A stretch of DNA of 64,000 bases from Streptomyces sp. TG1A-60 (GTDB lineage: Bacteria; Actinomycetota; Actinomycetes; Streptomycetales; Streptomycetaceae): positions 1,736,001 to 1,800,000 of the forward strand of contig NZ_CP147520.1 of NCBI RefSeq assembly GCF_037201975.1, read 5' to 3'. The first letter of the stretch is position 1. Each line of letters starts with the position of its first letter. This document shows, one piece after another, positions 52,445 through 60,609 of this stretch. The notes beneath the pieces are model-generated. The model worked only from the letters and a program-made list of their open reading frames with translations. It was not told the origin of the DNA and made no database searches. The position numbers and the translations under genes were made by a program.

Positions 52445-53871
52445 GGCGCAGGATCACGCGAACAGCGATGGCCCGGCCGGGGGTTCTGTTGGCCGTGTGT
52501 CCCGGTGCCACGCGAGAACGGCTCACTGCCGAGGCCGAGTTGGCGCGGCGCGGGTGGCGTTGCGTGGCCGTGCCCGCGGAGGCGGATCTGCTGGTGGTCG
52601 TGGGCGGTCTCGACACCGAGGAGGGCGACTGGATCGCGAATCTGTGGCGTGCCGTCCCGGCCCCCAAGTCCTGGGTACGGCTCACCAACGGCGAGCAGGT
52701 CGCCGAGAACCTCGATCGTGGGCTCGCCGAAGTCCGGCGCGGGGAAACCGCAGGTCCGGTCGGAGCCCCGGACGGGGGTCACGGAGAGGGGCCGCCCGCC
52801 AGAAAATCAACGGCGGCCCAGAGCGGCAGGCACCATCACCAACCGCCTCACGGAGACTCGCAACACGGCGACCACGGTGGTCACGACAACCCGGCCGGTC
52901 ACGACGACCAGGGTGGGCAGGAGACCCAGGGTTCGGGCGACGAGCACGGCAGTCACCACGAACACGGTGAAGACGCTCAGCACGCCGAGCACGAAGATCA
53001 CCACGGCGGACACGGCGGACACGGCGGACACGAGATGGACGGCGGGCATCACGGTCACGCCGGGCACGACATGGGCGGCGTCGTGGACGGGTTGCCCATG
53101 GCCGATCGCGCCGAGGACAGGGACGGGCTGCGGCTCGACCGGCTGCACGTGCCGCTGGGCCCGGCCCTCCTCGACTGGCCCGCCGGGCTGGTGCTGCGCC
53201 TGTCCCTGCAGGGTGACGTCGTCCAGCAGGCCGACGTCGAGGCGACGGCACCCACATCGCCGTATCCGCCCTTCTGGAACGAACCGTGGCTCCAGGCACG
53301 CGTGGGCGAGCGGGTCTCCCGGGGTGATGCCGCCCGGAGGCTGTGTGCGGCGCATCTGGACAGCCTGGGCAGGTTCTTCGCCGTGACGGGGTGGGCCGAC
53401 CTGGCCGCCCGCGCCCGACACGTACGTGACCGAGCCCTGGCCGGGGCCAGTACTGCTGAACTCTCCGGCCTCGTACGTCCGTTGGCCCGGAGGGCCGCGA
53501 GGTCCCGCACGCTGCGCCGGCTGACCGCCGGACTGGGTTCGCTGCCCGCCGGGCACGCGCATCACCTGGGAGTCACAGGACCTGCCCTGGCCGCCGACGG
53601 GGACGCGCACAGCCGGATGCTCGTGTGGCTCGACGCGGTCGGGCGCAGTGCGGCCGCCTGCGACGACAGCGACGTTCTCGACGGGGCCGAAGCAGTCGGC
53701 CCTCGCGGGCGGCTCGACGGGCCCGTGCCTCCGTCCCAGGCCATGCTGAATGCCCTGCCCGGCCTGCTGGAGGGCACCGAGTTCGCCTGCGCGCGCATCA
53801 TCGTCGCGAGTCTGGACCCGGACCTCGACGAGCTCGCGCGCCTTCCGGTGCCGGGGGTCGCCCATGGCTGA
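52435..53871 (+). CDS. His-rich protein in the nuoB/C/D position of a partial nuo operon
   Basis: A 478-residue soluble protein with three parts. Residues 15-100 (RPGVLLAVCPGATRERLTAE; DLLVVVGGLDTEEGD) resemble a nucleotide- or NuoB-like alpha/beta fold but have none of the four Cys that hold cluster N2. Residues 116-211 are a tract with 24 His plus Gly, Asp and Glu. Residues 230-478 (LRLDRLHVPLGPALLDWPAG; LVLRLSLQGDVVQQADVEA) recall a NuoD/NuoC-like region without its quinone-site residues. GTG at 52435 overlaps nuoA, and its end overlaps nuoH by 8 bases. It may link the membrane arm to a metal or another donor; function is unknown. Confidence 0.8.
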   Translation: MELRRRITRTAMARPGVLLAVCPGATRERLTAEAELARRGWRCVAVPAEADLLVVVGGLDTEEGDWIANLWRAVPAPKSWVRLTNGEQVAENLDRGLAEVRRGETAGPVGAPDGGHGEGPPARKSTAAQSGRHHHQPPHGDSQHGDHGGHDNPAGHDDQGGQETQGSGDEHGSHHEHGEDAQHAEHEDHHGGHGGHGGHEMDGGHHGHAGHDMGGVVDGLPMADRAEDRDGLRLDRLHVPLGPALLDWPAGLVLRLSLQGDVVQQADVEATAPTSPYPPFWNEPWLQARVGERVSRGDAARRLCAAHLDSLGRFFAVTGWADLAARARHVRDRALAGASTAELSGLVRPLARRAARSRTLRRLTAGLGSLPAGHAHHLGVTGPALAADGDAHSRMLVWLDAVGRSAAACDDSDVLDGAEAVGPRGRLDGPVPPSQAMLNALPGLLEGTEFACARIIVASLDPDLDELARLPVPGVAHG

Positions 53872-54808
53872 ACGTGCTCCGTTGTGGGCGATCTTCGTCC
53901 TGCCCGCTCTTCTGCTCGCGGTCGCGCTGGTGACGGCCGGGTTCGACGCCGTACTCGCGGCCGGCGCGCGGAACGGGCGCCTGGGCTCCCCGCGTGAGGC
54001 AGCCGCCCGCGCGACGGAGCCAGGCCGGGAGGTGCTGCGCCAACTCGTCCAACAGCCGCGGCGGACCCGGGCCTCCGACGTGCCGCTGGCCCGGGTCGGA
54101 GCGGCTCTCCTTCCCGTCGCCGCCGTCCTCGCTGCCGTCGTACTGCCACTCGGCTTCCGCTCGGTGAGCGACCTTCCGGAGGGAATCGTCTGGTTCAACG
54201 CGATGGAGGCGCTGGCCTGGGCGGCTGTCTGGCTGGCGGGCTGGGGCCCGAACTCGACGCTCTCGCTCATCGGCGGGTACCGGTTCCTGGCCCAGGGGCT
54301 GGCGTACGAGCTGCCGCACATGCTCGCGATCACCACGGCCGCGCTCGGGGCGGAGTCGTTGCGGGTGGGCGACGTCGTCGACGCCCAGGCCGGGGTGTGG
54401 TTCGCGGTGTGGATGCCGGCGGCCTTCGGGATCTATCTGCTCAGCGCGATGGCGATGGCGTTCTGGGGGCCGTTCGACCAGCCCGCCGGACACGACGTGG
54501 CGGGTGGGGCGGCCTCCGAGCTGTCCGGTGCGGACCGGGTGCTCTTCCTCGGCGGCCGGTGGCTGCTGCTGGTCGTGGCGGCGGCGTTCAGCGTGCCGCT
54601 CTTCATGGGCGGCGGGCACGGCCCGTTGCTGCCCGGCTGGGCATGGACCGTACTCAAGACGGCGGCCGTACTGGCCTTCCTGGTCTGGGCCCGGCGACGG
54701 GTGCCGACCCTGCGCATGGACCGGTACCTGGAGCTGGCCTGGGTCGTGCTGACCCCGCTGGCCATCGCGCAGGCACTGGTCGTGGCCGTGGTGGTGCTGA
54801 ACCGGTGA
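53864..54808 (+). CDS. nuoH: NADH-quinone oxidoreductase subunit H-like protein
   Basis: A 314-residue NuoH homologue with about eight membrane segments. Conserved is LAGWGPNSTLSLIGGYRFLA followed by QGLAYELPHML (the family's SYE). Two quinone-site features are changed: the N-terminal R-x-G-P-N-R loop is not recognisable, and the cytoplasmic acidic loop PFDLPEAESELVAG reads PFDQPAGHDVAGG here, losing several Glu. ATG at 53864 overlaps the upstream stop. In complex I this subunit couples quinone reduction to the proton channels; here that link appears modified. Confidence 0.9.
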   Translation: MAERAPLWAIFVLPALLLAVALVTAGFDAVLAAGARNGRLGSPREAAARATEPGREVLRQLVQQPRRTRASDVPLARVGAALLPVAAVLAAVVLPLGFRSVSDLPEGIVWFNAMEALAWAAVWLAGWGPNSTLSLIGGYRFLAQGLAYELPHMLAITTAALGAESLRVGDVVDAQAGVWFAVWMPAAFGIYLLSAMAMAFWGPFDQPAGHDVAGGAASELSGADRVLFLGGRWLLLVVAAAFSVPLFMGGGHGPLLPGWAWTVLKTAAVLAFLVWARRRVPTLRMDRYLELAWVVLTPLAIAQALVVAVVVLNR

Positions 54809-54840
54809 AGCCGATGACGAGAGCGAGGTGTCGGACGTAA

Positions 54841-55401
54841 ATGGATGTCGCGACCTTCTGTGTGCTGGCCGTCCTCGCGGTCGTCAGCGGCGCGATGGTG
54901 TTCCGCTTCGACTCCATGGCCCGTGCGACCTTCTCCCTGCTGACCTCGCTGCTGTGCGTGGGCGGCCTCGTCGTGCTGCTCGGCCTCGCCTACTTGGGCA
55001 TCGTCATCGTGCTGATGATGACGATCGAGATGGCCATCATGGCGGTCTTCATGGTGATGTACATGATGAATCCGGCCGGGCTCATGCCGATGACGATGAC
55101 GCACAACAAGAAGGGCGCGGCCGTCGTCTGCTGCCTTCTCTTCCTGCTCCTGGCGGCCGGGATCCTGCTCGCGCCCTGGCCCGCCCGTCGAGGGAAGGCG
55201 CCCGCCGACCCGACCATGGAACTCGGCATGTCCCTCATGGGGCCGCAGATGCTGACCATGATGACGCTGGGCATGGCCCTGTTCGCGACGATTGTCGCCA
55301 CGGTGGTGCTGGCCACCCGGCGGGGACGGTACGACCGTCTCGGCGACGATCTGCGGGCGCGGCACGCGGACGATCCCGTACGAGGCGGTGTCGGCCGGTG
55401 A
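54841..55401 (+). CDS. nuoJ: NADH-quinone oxidoreductase subunit J-like protein
   Basis: A 186-residue NuoJ-position protein with five membrane segments (FSLLTSLLCVGGLVVLLGLA; IVIVLMMTIEMAIMAVFMVM). A segment at residues 59-86 holds 11 Met in 28 residues, followed by HNKKG. This Met richness is not usual for NuoJ. ATG at 54841 follows nuoH by 32 bases. Assignment rests on position, size, topology and weak sequence similarity. Confidence 0.85.
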   Translation: MDVATFCVLAVLAVVSGAMVFRFDSMARATFSLLTSLLCVGGLVVLLGLAYLGIVIVLMMTIEMAIMAVFMVMYMMNPAGLMPMTMTHNKKGAAVVCCLLFLLLAAGILLAPWPARRGKAPADPTMELGMSLMGPQMLTMMTLGMALFATIVATVVLATRRGRYDRLGDDLRARHADDPVRGGVGR

Positions 55402-55703
55402 GTCTGGAACCGTTCCTGCTGCTGGCCGCCGCGCTGTTCTGCGTCGGGCTGTTCGGGGCGCTCACCCAGCAGTCGATCGTGATGCTGATGATGGGCCTCG
55501 AACTCATGCTGGGCGGAGTCATCCTGGGTGCCGCGACCGCCTGGCACTACATCGCTCCGGCGGCGGCCGAGGGCCAGGCCCTGATCGTCCTCGCGGTCAC
55601 GGCGATGGCCCTGGAGATGGCGATGGGGTTCGCTGTGGTCACCGCCCTGTTCCGGTCGCGGGAGGTCGACATGACCGACATGGCGGCGGAGTTGAAGGAG
55701 TGA
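55398..55703 (+). CDS. nuoK: NADH-quinone oxidoreductase subunit K-like protein
   Basis: A 101-residue three-helix NuoK. Both membrane glutamates important for proton transfer are kept: GLELMLGGVILG in helix 2 and ALEMAMGFAVVTALFR in helix 3. GTG at 55398 overlaps the nuoJ stop as GTGA, and its own stop overlaps the nuoL GTG. Confidence 0.92.
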   Translation: MSLEPFLLLAAALFCVGLFGALTQQSIVMLMMGLELMLGGVILGAATAWHYIAPAAAEGQALIVLAVTAMALEMAMGFAVVTALFRSREVDMTDMAAELKE

Positions 55704-57547
55704 GCGCCCTGCTGGGGGCGCTGGTCGCGCTGCCGCTCGGGGCGGGGGCGGTACTGCTCCTGGTGGGGCGGCGGGCCGACCGTGCGGCACCGGGTGTGGC
55801 CCTCGCCGTGGCAGGCGCCGCTCTGGGCCTCGCGATCGCCACGGCCTTTCGGCACCCGGCCGTACGGGCGCCGTTCCTCGACGGACTTCCCGTGCGACTC
55901 GCGGTGGACGGCCTGTCCGGACTCATGACTGTCACGGTCACCGGGGTCACGCTGGCCGTACTTCTCTTCAGCGCGGCCGAGTTCAGCACGAGCGAGGCCC
56001 GGGCCCGCTTCTTCGGGCTGATGCTGCTGTTCGCCGGAAGTATGCTCGTCACGGTCACGGCCGCGAACCTCCCGGTCCTGCTGATGGGCTGGGAAGTCAT
56101 GGGCGCCACCTCATGGGCGCTGATCGGATATTGGTGGCGGGATCCGGAGCGTACGAGCGCGGCCGACACCGCGTTCCTCACCACGCGTACCGCCGATCTG
56201 GGTCTCTATCTGGCGGCGGGGGCCGCGCTCGCGAGCGGCCGGGACACGACGCTCTCGCTCGACGGACTGGCGCGCGCCGACGACCCGTGGCTCTCCTTCA
56301 TCACCGCGGGCCTCATCGTTTCCGCCTTCGGCAAGTCCGCCCAACTGCCCTTCAGCTTCTGGCTGTCGAAGGCCATGCAGGGCCCGAGCCCCGTCTCGGC
56401 GCTGCTGCACTCGGCGACCATGGTCGCCGCCGGGGCGTATCTGCTGCTGCGGACCGGACCGCTGCTGAACGCCTCCGGCTGGGGCGACGACGTGGTCGCG
56501 TGGACGGGCGCCGCCACCGCGCTCTTCCTCGGGCTCGTCGCGGTAGCGCAAACCGACCTCAAGCAACTGCTCGCCGCATCGACCTGTGCCCAGATCGGCT
56601 TCATGGTGCTCGCCGCCGGGACCGGCGCGGCATCGGGTGGCACGCTGCAGCTCATCGCCCACGCCTCGGCGAAGAGCCTGCTCTTCCTGGCCGCCGGGGC
56701 CTGGCTGACCGCACTGGGCACCCAGCGGCTCCCCGAACTGCTCGGCGCCGCACGCCACAACCGGACAGTCGGTGTGGCCTTCACCGTCGGCGCGCTCTCC
56801 CTGGCCGGGATTCCGCCGCTGTCGCTGTGGGCCGCCAAGGACGTCCTGCTCGCGGGCACGCTGGAGAGCAGCCCCTGGTTGTACGCCGTCGCGTTGGCCG
56901 CTGCCCTGCTGTCGGCGGTCTACAGCGCCAAGGCCCTGTGGTTCGTGTGGCGACCTGCCGTCCCGCGACCCGACGCGCACCGTGTCCCGGTCGGTGCCGT
57001 CGTGCCCCTGGTCTCGCTGGCCCTGGCTTGCCTGGCGCTGACGCCGGTGGCCTTTCCTCCGCTGCGTGACAGTGTCGGGCGTGTCCTGGCGCAGGCCGGT
57101 CAACCTGAACCGCAGGCATGGGAGTCCGTGCTCTCCGGTGCCCTTGCACTACTGGCGGTCGTGGTCACCTGGATCTGGTACACGCGCCCGTCGGCCCGGT
57201 CCCCATGGGCGAAGACGGTCCTCGCGAATTGGCTGCTCTTCGAGCGTGCCGCCCAAGTCGTCCTGGTCGCTCCCGTGATGCGGCTGGCGCGCTTGGCCGC
57301 GGCGTTCGACAACCGGGTCCTGGACCGTGCCGTCGACGGCACGGCCGCGGGCTCCGTGCGGTTCGCCCGCTGGACGGACGGCGTCGTGGAGCGGGCGGTG
57401 GACGGCACGGTGACGGCGGTCGCCGACGGCACCCGTGCGCTCGGCCGCTGGGCCCGCCGCCCGCAGACCGGGCAGCTGCACCAGTACCTCGCCCAGGCCG
57501 TCGCGGCCTTCACCGTCCTCGCCGTCGTGCTCGTCCTCGTGAGGTGA
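55700..57547 (+). CDS. nuoL: NADH-quinone oxidoreductase subunit L-like antiporter protein
   Basis: A 615-residue NuoL homologue. Key charged residues are present: Glu in LLMGWEVMGATSWALIGYWW, Lys in VSAFGKSAQLPFSFWLSKAM, His in VSALLHSATMVAAGAYLL, and Lys in AHASAKSLLFLAAGAW. The C-terminal third carries a membrane helix and an amphipathic stretch (WLLFERAAQVVLVAPVMRL), fitting the lateral helix HL. So the proton pathway seems complete. GTG at 55700 overlaps nuoK; the stop overlaps nuoM. Confidence 0.95.
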   Translation: MSALLGALVALPLGAGAVLLLVGRRADRAAPGVALAVAGAALGLAIATAFRHPAVRAPFLDGLPVRLAVDGLSGLMTVTVTGVTLAVLLFSAAEFSTSEARARFFGLMLLFAGSMLVTVTAANLPVLLMGWEVMGATSWALIGYWWRDPERTSAADTAFLTTRTADLGLYLAAGAALASGRDTTLSLDGLARADDPWLSFITAGLIVSAFGKSAQLPFSFWLSKAMQGPSPVSALLHSATMVAAGAYLLLRTGPLLNASGWGDDVVAWTGAATALFLGLVAVAQTDLKQLLAASTCAQIGFMVLAAGTGAASGGTLQLIAHASAKSLLFLAAGAWLTALGTQRLPELLGAARHNRTVGVAFTVGALSLAGIPPLSLWAAKDVLLAGTLESSPWLYAVALAAALLSAVYSAKALWFVWRPAVPRPDAHRVPVGAVVPLVSLALACLALTPVAFPPLRDSVGRVLAQAGQPEPQAWESVLSGALALLAVVVTWIWYTRPSARSPWAKTVLANWLLFERAAQVVLVAPVMRLARLAAAFDNRVLDRAVDGTAAGSVRFARWTDGVVERAVDGTVTAVADGTRALGRWARRPQTGQLHQYLAQAVAAFTVLAVVLVLVR

Positions 57548-59058
57548 CCCGCTTGCTGTCCGCCCTCGTCTTCGCACCCACGGCCGTCGCGCTGCTGCTG
57601 TTCGCCTTGCCCCGCCGTACGACACCGCGGGTCTTCCGCGCCGTGTGGGTCGTCACGTCCGCGCTGGAACTCGCCCTGGTCATCGCGGTGTGGGCCGGGT
57701 ACGAGGCCGAAGGGGGGATGCAGTACGAGCAGCGCGCCCGGTGGATTCCGAGCGCCGGGGTCGGCTATCACGTCGGTGCCGACGGGCTGTCGCTGCCGCT
57801 GCTCGCCCTCACCTGCCTGCTGTTCCTGGCCTGCGCGTTGTACTCACTGCGCGAAGGTCGCCGTATCCGCGAGTTCGCCGCGCTCTTCCTCTTCCTGCAG
57901 ACCACCTGCCTTGGTCTGTTCGCCGCCCTGGACCTGATCCTCTTCTTCGTGTTCTTCGACCTGTCCATCGTCGCGATGTACTTCGTCATCGCCGGATGGG
58001 GCCACCAGCAGGCTGCGCGCGCCGCGCTGAAGTTCTTCCTGTACACCTTCCTCGGTTCGCTCGCCCTGCTGCTCGGCTTCATCGGCCTGTACCTCGCCGC
58101 GTCTCCGCACACCTTCGACATGGTCGAGCTGACGGAGCAGAACCCGCTGGCCGGCCGCTCCGTCCACGGCGCCCTGGTGCTGCTGGCCGTGGTCGTCGGC
58201 CTGGCGGTGAAGACCCCGACGGTGCCGTTCCACACCTGGCTGCCACCGGCCCACGTCGAGGCGCCCGCCGCCGGATCCGCGATCCTGGCCGGCGTCCTGC
58301 TGAAGATGGGCACATACGGCTTCGTCCGCATCGCCATGCCGATGCTCCCCGAGGCCTGGCGCCGCTACGCCCTCGTCCTGGTCGTCGTCGGCGTCCTCTC
58401 CGTCCTTCACGGAGCCCTGGTCGCCCTCGCACAGACCGACTTCAAACGGATGGTCGCCTACACCTCCGTCAACCACATGGGTTACGTCGTCCTGGCCGTC
58501 GGCGCCGGCGCCGCGGCAGCGGACAGCTCCGAACAGGCCCGCTCCCTCGCGGTCACCGGGGCGGTGACGCAGATGGTCAGCCACGGCCTGCTCACCGGCG
58601 CGCTGTTCCTGCTGGCCGGGGTGCTGTACGAGCGCGGGCGGACGTACGACATGGGCTCGTACTCCGGAGTCGCCGGCGCGGCGCCCGCGTTCGCCGCCAT
58701 GACCGGCGTCGCGGCCTTCGCCTCTCTCGGGCTGCCGGGATTCTCCGGCTTCATCGCCGAGTTCCAGATCTTCACCGGAAGCCTCGGGCCACAGCCTCTG
58801 GCCACGACACTCGCCGTGCTCGGCATCCTCCTCACCGCCGGGCTGTTCCTGCGCGCGCTGCGGCAGGTCTTCACCGGCCCGCTGCGTCTTCCCGAGGCAC
58901 CGGGCACGCCCCGCGCGTTCCCGGACATCCGCGCACACGAGAGCCTCGCTGTCGTACCGCTCCTCGTCCTGGCCCTCGTCCTCGGCGTGGCGCCCCGCTT
59001 CCTGCTGGACGTCATCGAGCCCGCGTCCCGGTCCGTCCTGGAACTGCTCGCCCGATGA
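57544..59058 (+). CDS. nuoM: NADH-quinone oxidoreductase subunit M-like antiporter protein
   Basis: A 504-residue NuoM homologue with about 14 membrane segments. Lys and His of the first half-channel are kept (VGLAVKTPTVPFHTWLPPAH), as are ALAQTDFKRMVAYTSVNHMG and SHGLLTGALFLLAG. The Glu of helix 5 (usually FWE) is Asp here (FFVFFDLSIVAMYFVI). GTG at 57544 overlaps the nuoL stop; a TTG at 57553 is an alternative. The stop overlaps nuoN as ATGA. Confidence 0.95.
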   Translation: MTRLLSALVFAPTAVALLLFALPRRTTPRVFRAVWVVTSALELALVIAVWAGYEAEGGMQYEQRARWIPSAGVGYHVGADGLSLPLLALTCLLFLACALYSLREGRRIREFAALFLFLQTTCLGLFAALDLILFFVFFDLSIVAMYFVIAGWGHQQAARAALKFFLYTFLGSLALLLGFIGLYLAASPHTFDMVELTEQNPLAGRSVHGALVLLAVVVGLAVKTPTVPFHTWLPPAHVEAPAAGSAILAGVLLKMGTYGFVRIAMPMLPEAWRRYALVLVVVGVLSVLHGALVALAQTDFKRMVAYTSVNHMGYVVLAVGAGAAAADSSEQARSLAVTGAVTQMVSHGLLTGALFLLAGVLYERGRTYDMGSYSGVAGAAPAFAAMTGVAAFASLGLPGFSGFIAEFQIFTGSLGPQPLATTLAVLGILLTAGLFLRALRQVFTGPLRLPEAPGTPRAFPDIRAHESLAVVPLLVLALVLGVAPRFLLDVIEPASRSVLELLAR

Positions 59059-60458
59059 CCGAGATGAACGAGAATCCACTCGACCTCCTCCCCGAGGTAC
59101 TGCTCGCCGCGTCCGCCGTACTCGGGCTGCTGCTCGGCTCCTGGCTGCCGCGCGTCCGACAGTGGATCGTGGGTCTGCTGGCGGCCGTCGCGTGCGTGGC
59201 GGGGATCGTCGCCGCCTCGGTGGCCGCCGGGAAGCCGACCGTCACCGCCTTCGGCGAGGCCTTCGCCGTCGACCCGGTCACGAGCACGTCCCGGATCGTG
59301 GTCCTCGGCGGCACGCTCCTCGTCCTCGGCGTCTCCTTCCACCCTCTGCAAGGGGACCCGAGGGAGACGGAGTTCTACGTACTGCTGCAGCTGGCGGCCC
59401 TCGGCGCGCTCATGATGGCGGGCACGCAGGACCTGCTGCTGCTCGCCGCCGGGTACCTGCTGGCGAGCATCCCCGCCTACACCCTCGCCGGCTTCCGCAA
59501 GGACGGGCCGGGCACCGAGGCGGCACTCAAGTACTACGTGGTCGGCGCCCTGTCGGGTGTACTGATACTGACCGGCATCACCATCCTGTACGCGACGGGA
59601 CGCGGCACCGGGTACCCGATGCTCGGGGAAGCGTTCCGCGACGCGCCCCAGGCGCTGATCGCCACCGGCACGACGGGGCTTCTGGCAGGCGTACTGTTCA
59701 AGGCCGGAGGCGTACCCGCGCACTTCTGGGTCCCCGACGCCGTGCAGGGCAGCAGCCCGCCGGTCGCGGCGCTCCTCACCACCATCCCGAAGATCGGCGC
59801 ACTCGCCGCGCTCTTCCGCCTGGGCGACGTCGTCTTCGCCGACAGCCCCCTGCCCTGGCCCGCGCTCGTCGCCGTACTCTCCGCCGCCTCCATGACCCTC
59901 GGCAATCTCGGCGCGTTCTTCCAGCAGGACGTCAAGCGACTGCTTGCCTACTCGACGATCAGCCAGGTCGGCTACCTCCTCATGCCGGTGGCCGTCGCCG
60001 GACGCGCGGACCTCGCGCAACAAGCGCTGCTGTACTACCTCGCGGCGTACACGGTGACCAACCTCGGCGCCTTCGCCGTGGTCTGCGCCCTCCCCCGCGC
60101 CCTCACACCGGACGACTACCGAGGTCTGGCCAAGGAGCGTCCGCTGCTCGCCGCGAGCCTCGTCATCTGCCTACTGGGACTCGTCGGCACCCCGCCCACC
60201 TCGGTGTTCCTCGGCAAACTCGAAGCGTTCAGCGCCGCCTTCGAAGGCGGTTACGCCTGGCTCGCCGCCCTGGCCGCCGCCAACACCGTGGCGTCCCTCT
60301 TCTACTACCTGCGCTGGATCGTGCCCGCGGTCTCCCGAAGCGGATCCTCACCGCCTCCCGAGGGCGACCGCACGGCACGTGTGACGGCATACACCGCCAC
60401 GGCGGTCTCGCTCGCTCTCGGAATCGCCGGCGGACCGGTCCTGGGCGCGCTGGCCTGA
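59055..60458 (+). CDS. nuoN: NADH-quinone oxidoreductase subunit N-like antiporter protein
   Basis: A 467-residue NuoN homologue, last gene of the operon. The Lys motif LFKAGGVPAHFWVPDAVQG and the QQDVKRLLAYSTISQVGYLL motif are intact. The helix-5 Glu found in antiporter-like subunits (GLELLSLPLY) is replaced: the aligned stretch reads GYLLASIPAYTL, with Leu at the Glu place. ATG at 59055 overlaps nuoM. It converges on hemE with 150 bases between; no clear terminator was found there. Confidence 0.95.
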   Translation: MTEMNENPLDLLPEVLLAASAVLGLLLGSWLPRVRQWIVGLLAAVACVAGIVAASVAAGKPTVTAFGEAFAVDPVTSTSRIVVLGGTLLVLGVSFHPLQGDPRETEFYVLLQLAALGALMMAGTQDLLLLAAGYLLASIPAYTLAGFRKDGPGTEAALKYYVVGALSGVLILTGITILYATGRGTGYPMLGEAFRDAPQALIATGTTGLLAGVLFKAGGVPAHFWVPDAVQGSSPPVAALLTTIPKIGALAALFRLGDVVFADSPLPWPALVAVLSAASMTLGNLGAFFQQDVKRLLAYSTISQVGYLLMPVAVAGRADLAQQALLYYLAAYTVTNLGAFAVVCALPRALTPDDYRGLAKERPLLAASLVICLLGLVGTPPTSVFLGKLEAFSAAFEGGYAWLAALAAANTVASLFYYLRWIVPAVSRSGSSPPPEGDRTARVTAYTATAVSLALGIAGGPVLGALA

Positions 60459-60609
60459 CCGGCCATCACTGTTCGGGGTTCGTACGTCACGAGGTGTTAC
60501 CGAGAGGAGTTCAATGGCGTACGCATGTCGACAACGGGTCGGCTCAGCACAGTCGCATGCCTTTCAGGCGGACACGGCCGGGCTGGTGAGCCCCGGGGCG
60601 CTCGCGGCA

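Noticed and set aside
57541..57560. TTG at 57553 as the nuoM start
   Set aside because: GTG at 57544 overlaps the nuoL stop in the same way as the other junctions of the operon and was preferred.
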